Assembly: GCA_044870245.1 (NCBI GenBank)
Contig: JBIOYR010000109.1
Location: 1-64,000, forward strand
DNA: 64,000 bases
Direction: 5' to 3'
From: DATAFF01 sp044870245
Lineage (GTDB): Bacteria > Pseudomonadota > Alphaproteobacteria > Rhizobiales > Aestuariivirgaceae
Shown here: positions 62,820 through 64,000 of the stretch, piece after piece
Numbering within the stretch: the stretch's first letter is position 1
Layout: each line of letters begins with the position of its first letter
Translations under genes and position numbers: made by a program
The notes under the pieces: generated by a model
What the model saw: the letters and a program-made list of their open reading frames with translations, nothing else
What the model was told of the DNA's origin: nothing
Databases searched by the model: none

Positions 62820-62871
62820 ATTCGCGCGCGATCATCCCTCTATCCTGCTGGCCGGGTTCAAGAGGGCGTTC

Positions 62872-63684
62872 ATGCAAATGAAATCGGAAAATGGTGGCAA
62901 GAACGGGCGGATGAAGCGCAAGGATTACGAGAAGGAGCTGGGCAAGCTCCAGGTCGATCTTTGCGATCTGCAGGAATGGGTGAAGGAGAAGGGGGCGCGC
63001 GTCATCATCCTGTTCGAGGGACGCGATGCCGCCGGAAAGGGCGGAACCATCAAGGCCCTGACCGAGCGGGTCAGCCCACGCGTCTTTCGCGTCGTTGCAT
63101 TGCCGGCGCCGTCCGACCGCCAGAAGACCCAGATGTTCATGCAGCGCTATATCGAGTTCTTTCCCGCTGGCGGGGAGGTCGTGATCTTCGACCGCAGCTG
63201 GTACAACAGGGCCGGCGTCGAATATGTAATGGGTTTCGCGACCGAGGACGAGCACAAGCGCTTTCTCGAGCTCGCGCCGCAGATCGAGAACTTCATCGTC
63301 GACGGCGGCATCAAGCTCATCAAGATCTGGCTCGAAGTCGGCAAGGAGGAGCAGGAGAAGCGCTTTCATGCCCGCATCGACGATCCAGTCAGGCAGTGGA
63401 AGCTCAGCCCGATGGATCTCGAGTCCTACCGGCGCTGGTATGACTATTCGCGGGCGCGCGACATCATGCTGGAAGCTACGGATACCGCCGCCGCACCCTG
63501 GAGCATCGTGCGCTCGGATGACAAGCGGCGGGCGCGCCTCAACTGCATCTCCCATATTCTGAATTCGATCCCCTACAAGAAGGTCGAGCGCCAGAAGGTC
63601 AAGCTTCCCAAGCGGTCGAGCAAGGGCGAATATGACGACATGGCCAGCCTGAAAGGGCGGAGCTTCGTTCAGGAGCTGTTCTAG
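62872..63684 (+). CDS. ppk2: Polyphosphate kinase 2
   Basis: 270 residues from ATG 62872 with AGAGGG about 5 bases upstream. Walker A FEGRDAAGKGGTIKAL, Walker B FDRSWYNRAGVE and the lid with RFHARIDDPVRQWKLSP define PPK2. The enzyme moves phosphate between polyphosphate and nucleoside diphosphates; single-domain forms like this usually make ATP or GTP from polyphosphate. The frame extends back to TTG 62806, but that is inside the FixK box. A FixK promoter suggests ATP supply at low oxygen. Confidence 0.93.
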   Translation: MQMKSENGGKNGRMKRKDYEKELGKLQVDLCDLQEWVKEKGARVIILFEGRDAAGKGGTIKALTERVSPRVFRVVALPAPSDRQKTQMFMQRYIEFFPAGGEVVIFDRSWYNRAGVEYVMGFATEDEHKRFLELAPQIENFIVDGGIKLIKIWLEVGKEEQEKRFHARIDDPVRQWKLSPMDLESYRRWYDYSRARDIMLEATDTAAAPWSIVRSDDKRRARLNCISHILNSIPYKKVERQKVKLPKRSSKGEYDDMASLKGRSFVQELF

Positions 63685-63692
63685 AGCGTGAT

Positions 63693-64000
63693 CTAGGCCT
63701 GCCTGATCAGATCGTCGATCTGGGCGAGCCGATCGAGACCGCCCACCTTGTCGGCAATTCCGTCGGCCCGCAGAAGGTCGCGCACCCGGCCGCGGGCGCC
63801 GACGATGCGCAGCATGATATCATGACCAGCCAACTCGGCGTGGAGGTCGTGCAGCATGCGCGATCCCGCGAGGTCGATGTAAGGCGAGGCGCTCAAATCG
63901 CAAATGCACAGGCGCAGCCGGCGGGGATCGGCTGCCGCCAGCCGGTTCATCACCGCGCCCATGACGGCCTCGGCATTGACATAGAGCAGCGAGGCCTCGG
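63693..64000 (-). CDS. SulP-family transporter, C-terminal STAS domain (partial)
   Basis: About 100 residues ending at 63693; the gene continues past the window edge. The visible part is a STAS domain: ASLLYVNAEAVMGAVMNRL, then LCICDLSASPYIDLAGSRML and a terminal IDDLIRQA. The LLYVNAE segment is typical of the start of the STAS domain in SulP anion (sulfate, bicarbonate) transporters. Most of the transporter is not visible. Convergent with ppk2. Confidence 0.75.
   Translation of the reverse strand, partial: EASLLYVNAEAVMGAVMNRLAAADPRRLRLCICDLSASPYIDLAGSRMLHDLHAELAGHDIMLRIVGARGRVRDLLRADGIADKVGGLDRLAQIDDLIRQA

Noticed and set aside
62806..62871. TTG start of PPK2 at 62806
   Set aside because: It lies inside the FixK box and before the predicted transcript start; ATG 62872 has a proper ribosome site.

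Overview
The window (about 65% G+C by eye) looks like chromosomal DNA of an alphaproteobacterium, most likely a Hyphomicrobiales (Rhizobiales) member. Evidence: a GcrA cell-cycle regulator, a DivL-type kinase with Tyr in place of the phospho-acceptor His, a class I lysyl-tRNA synthetase, a TsaE/sugar-kinase fusion next to a MurU-like nucleotidyltransferase, an AccD that has lost most zinc-finger cysteines, and FixJ/FixK-type regulators with TTGA-N6-TCAA operators. No phage, transposase or CRISPR array was seen.

Positions 1-8.5 kb: short repeats, an orphan ChrR anti-sigma factor, a DNA-repair pair (ATP-dependent ligase and MBL-fold exonuclease), two alpha/beta hydrolases, a PhoR-like kinase and gcrA. 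Positions 8.9-17.3 kb: argD-argF-hslO, a solute-binding protein, a DinG-type iron-sulfur helicase bracketed by two heptad-repeat palindromes, and ahcY behind a perfect 16-bp operator-like palindrome. Positions 17.4-25.6 kb: acyltransferase-pyrF against lysS, then divL-tsaE/kinase-nucleotidyltransferase with ATGA overlaps. Positions 25.7-38.4 kb: conserved core, with trxA on plus and a long minus-strand run aroA-cmk-rpsA-sppA-ihfB-lapA-ocd-trpF-trpB-trpA-accD-folC, then a zinc-ribbon protein and tRNA-Ala(GGC). addA and addB, which I expect between the nucleotidyltransferase and trxA in relatives, are absent.

From 38.6 kb on the content is accessory and mostly about life at low oxygen. A cbb3 oxidase operon (ccoNOQP, a 63-residue membrane protein, a DUF2189 protein, ccoI, ccoS and a small overlapping ORF) lacks ccoG and ccoH. 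A large SAM/cyclase/AAA/TPR regulator separates it from an operon of a DUF3141 protein with a PHA-synthase-like Cys-Asp-His triad, phosphotransacetylase, acetate kinase and a FabI. Next come an AI-2E-family permease, a DUF4239 protein, a Rap1a/Tai-like secreted protein, a duplicated coiled-coil membrane protein, a small membrane protein with an HlyD partner, fixJ-like and fixK-like genes, a receiver-only regulator, a PPK2 kinase and the end of a SulP transporter.

Five perfect TTGA-N6-TCAA boxes lie in this half, each followed at FNR/FixK class II spacing by a possible -10 hexamer. They precede ccoN, the DUF3141 operon, the divergent coiled-coil and small-membrane/HlyD genes, and ppk2. The simplest reading is a FixK-controlled microaerobic regulon, with its likely regulator inside it, joining high-affinity respiration, acetyl-phosphate/acetate ATP formation, acyl-chain metabolism, polyphosphate use and an envelope efflux module. 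The function of the DUF3141 operon and of several small membrane proteins is inferred, not established.
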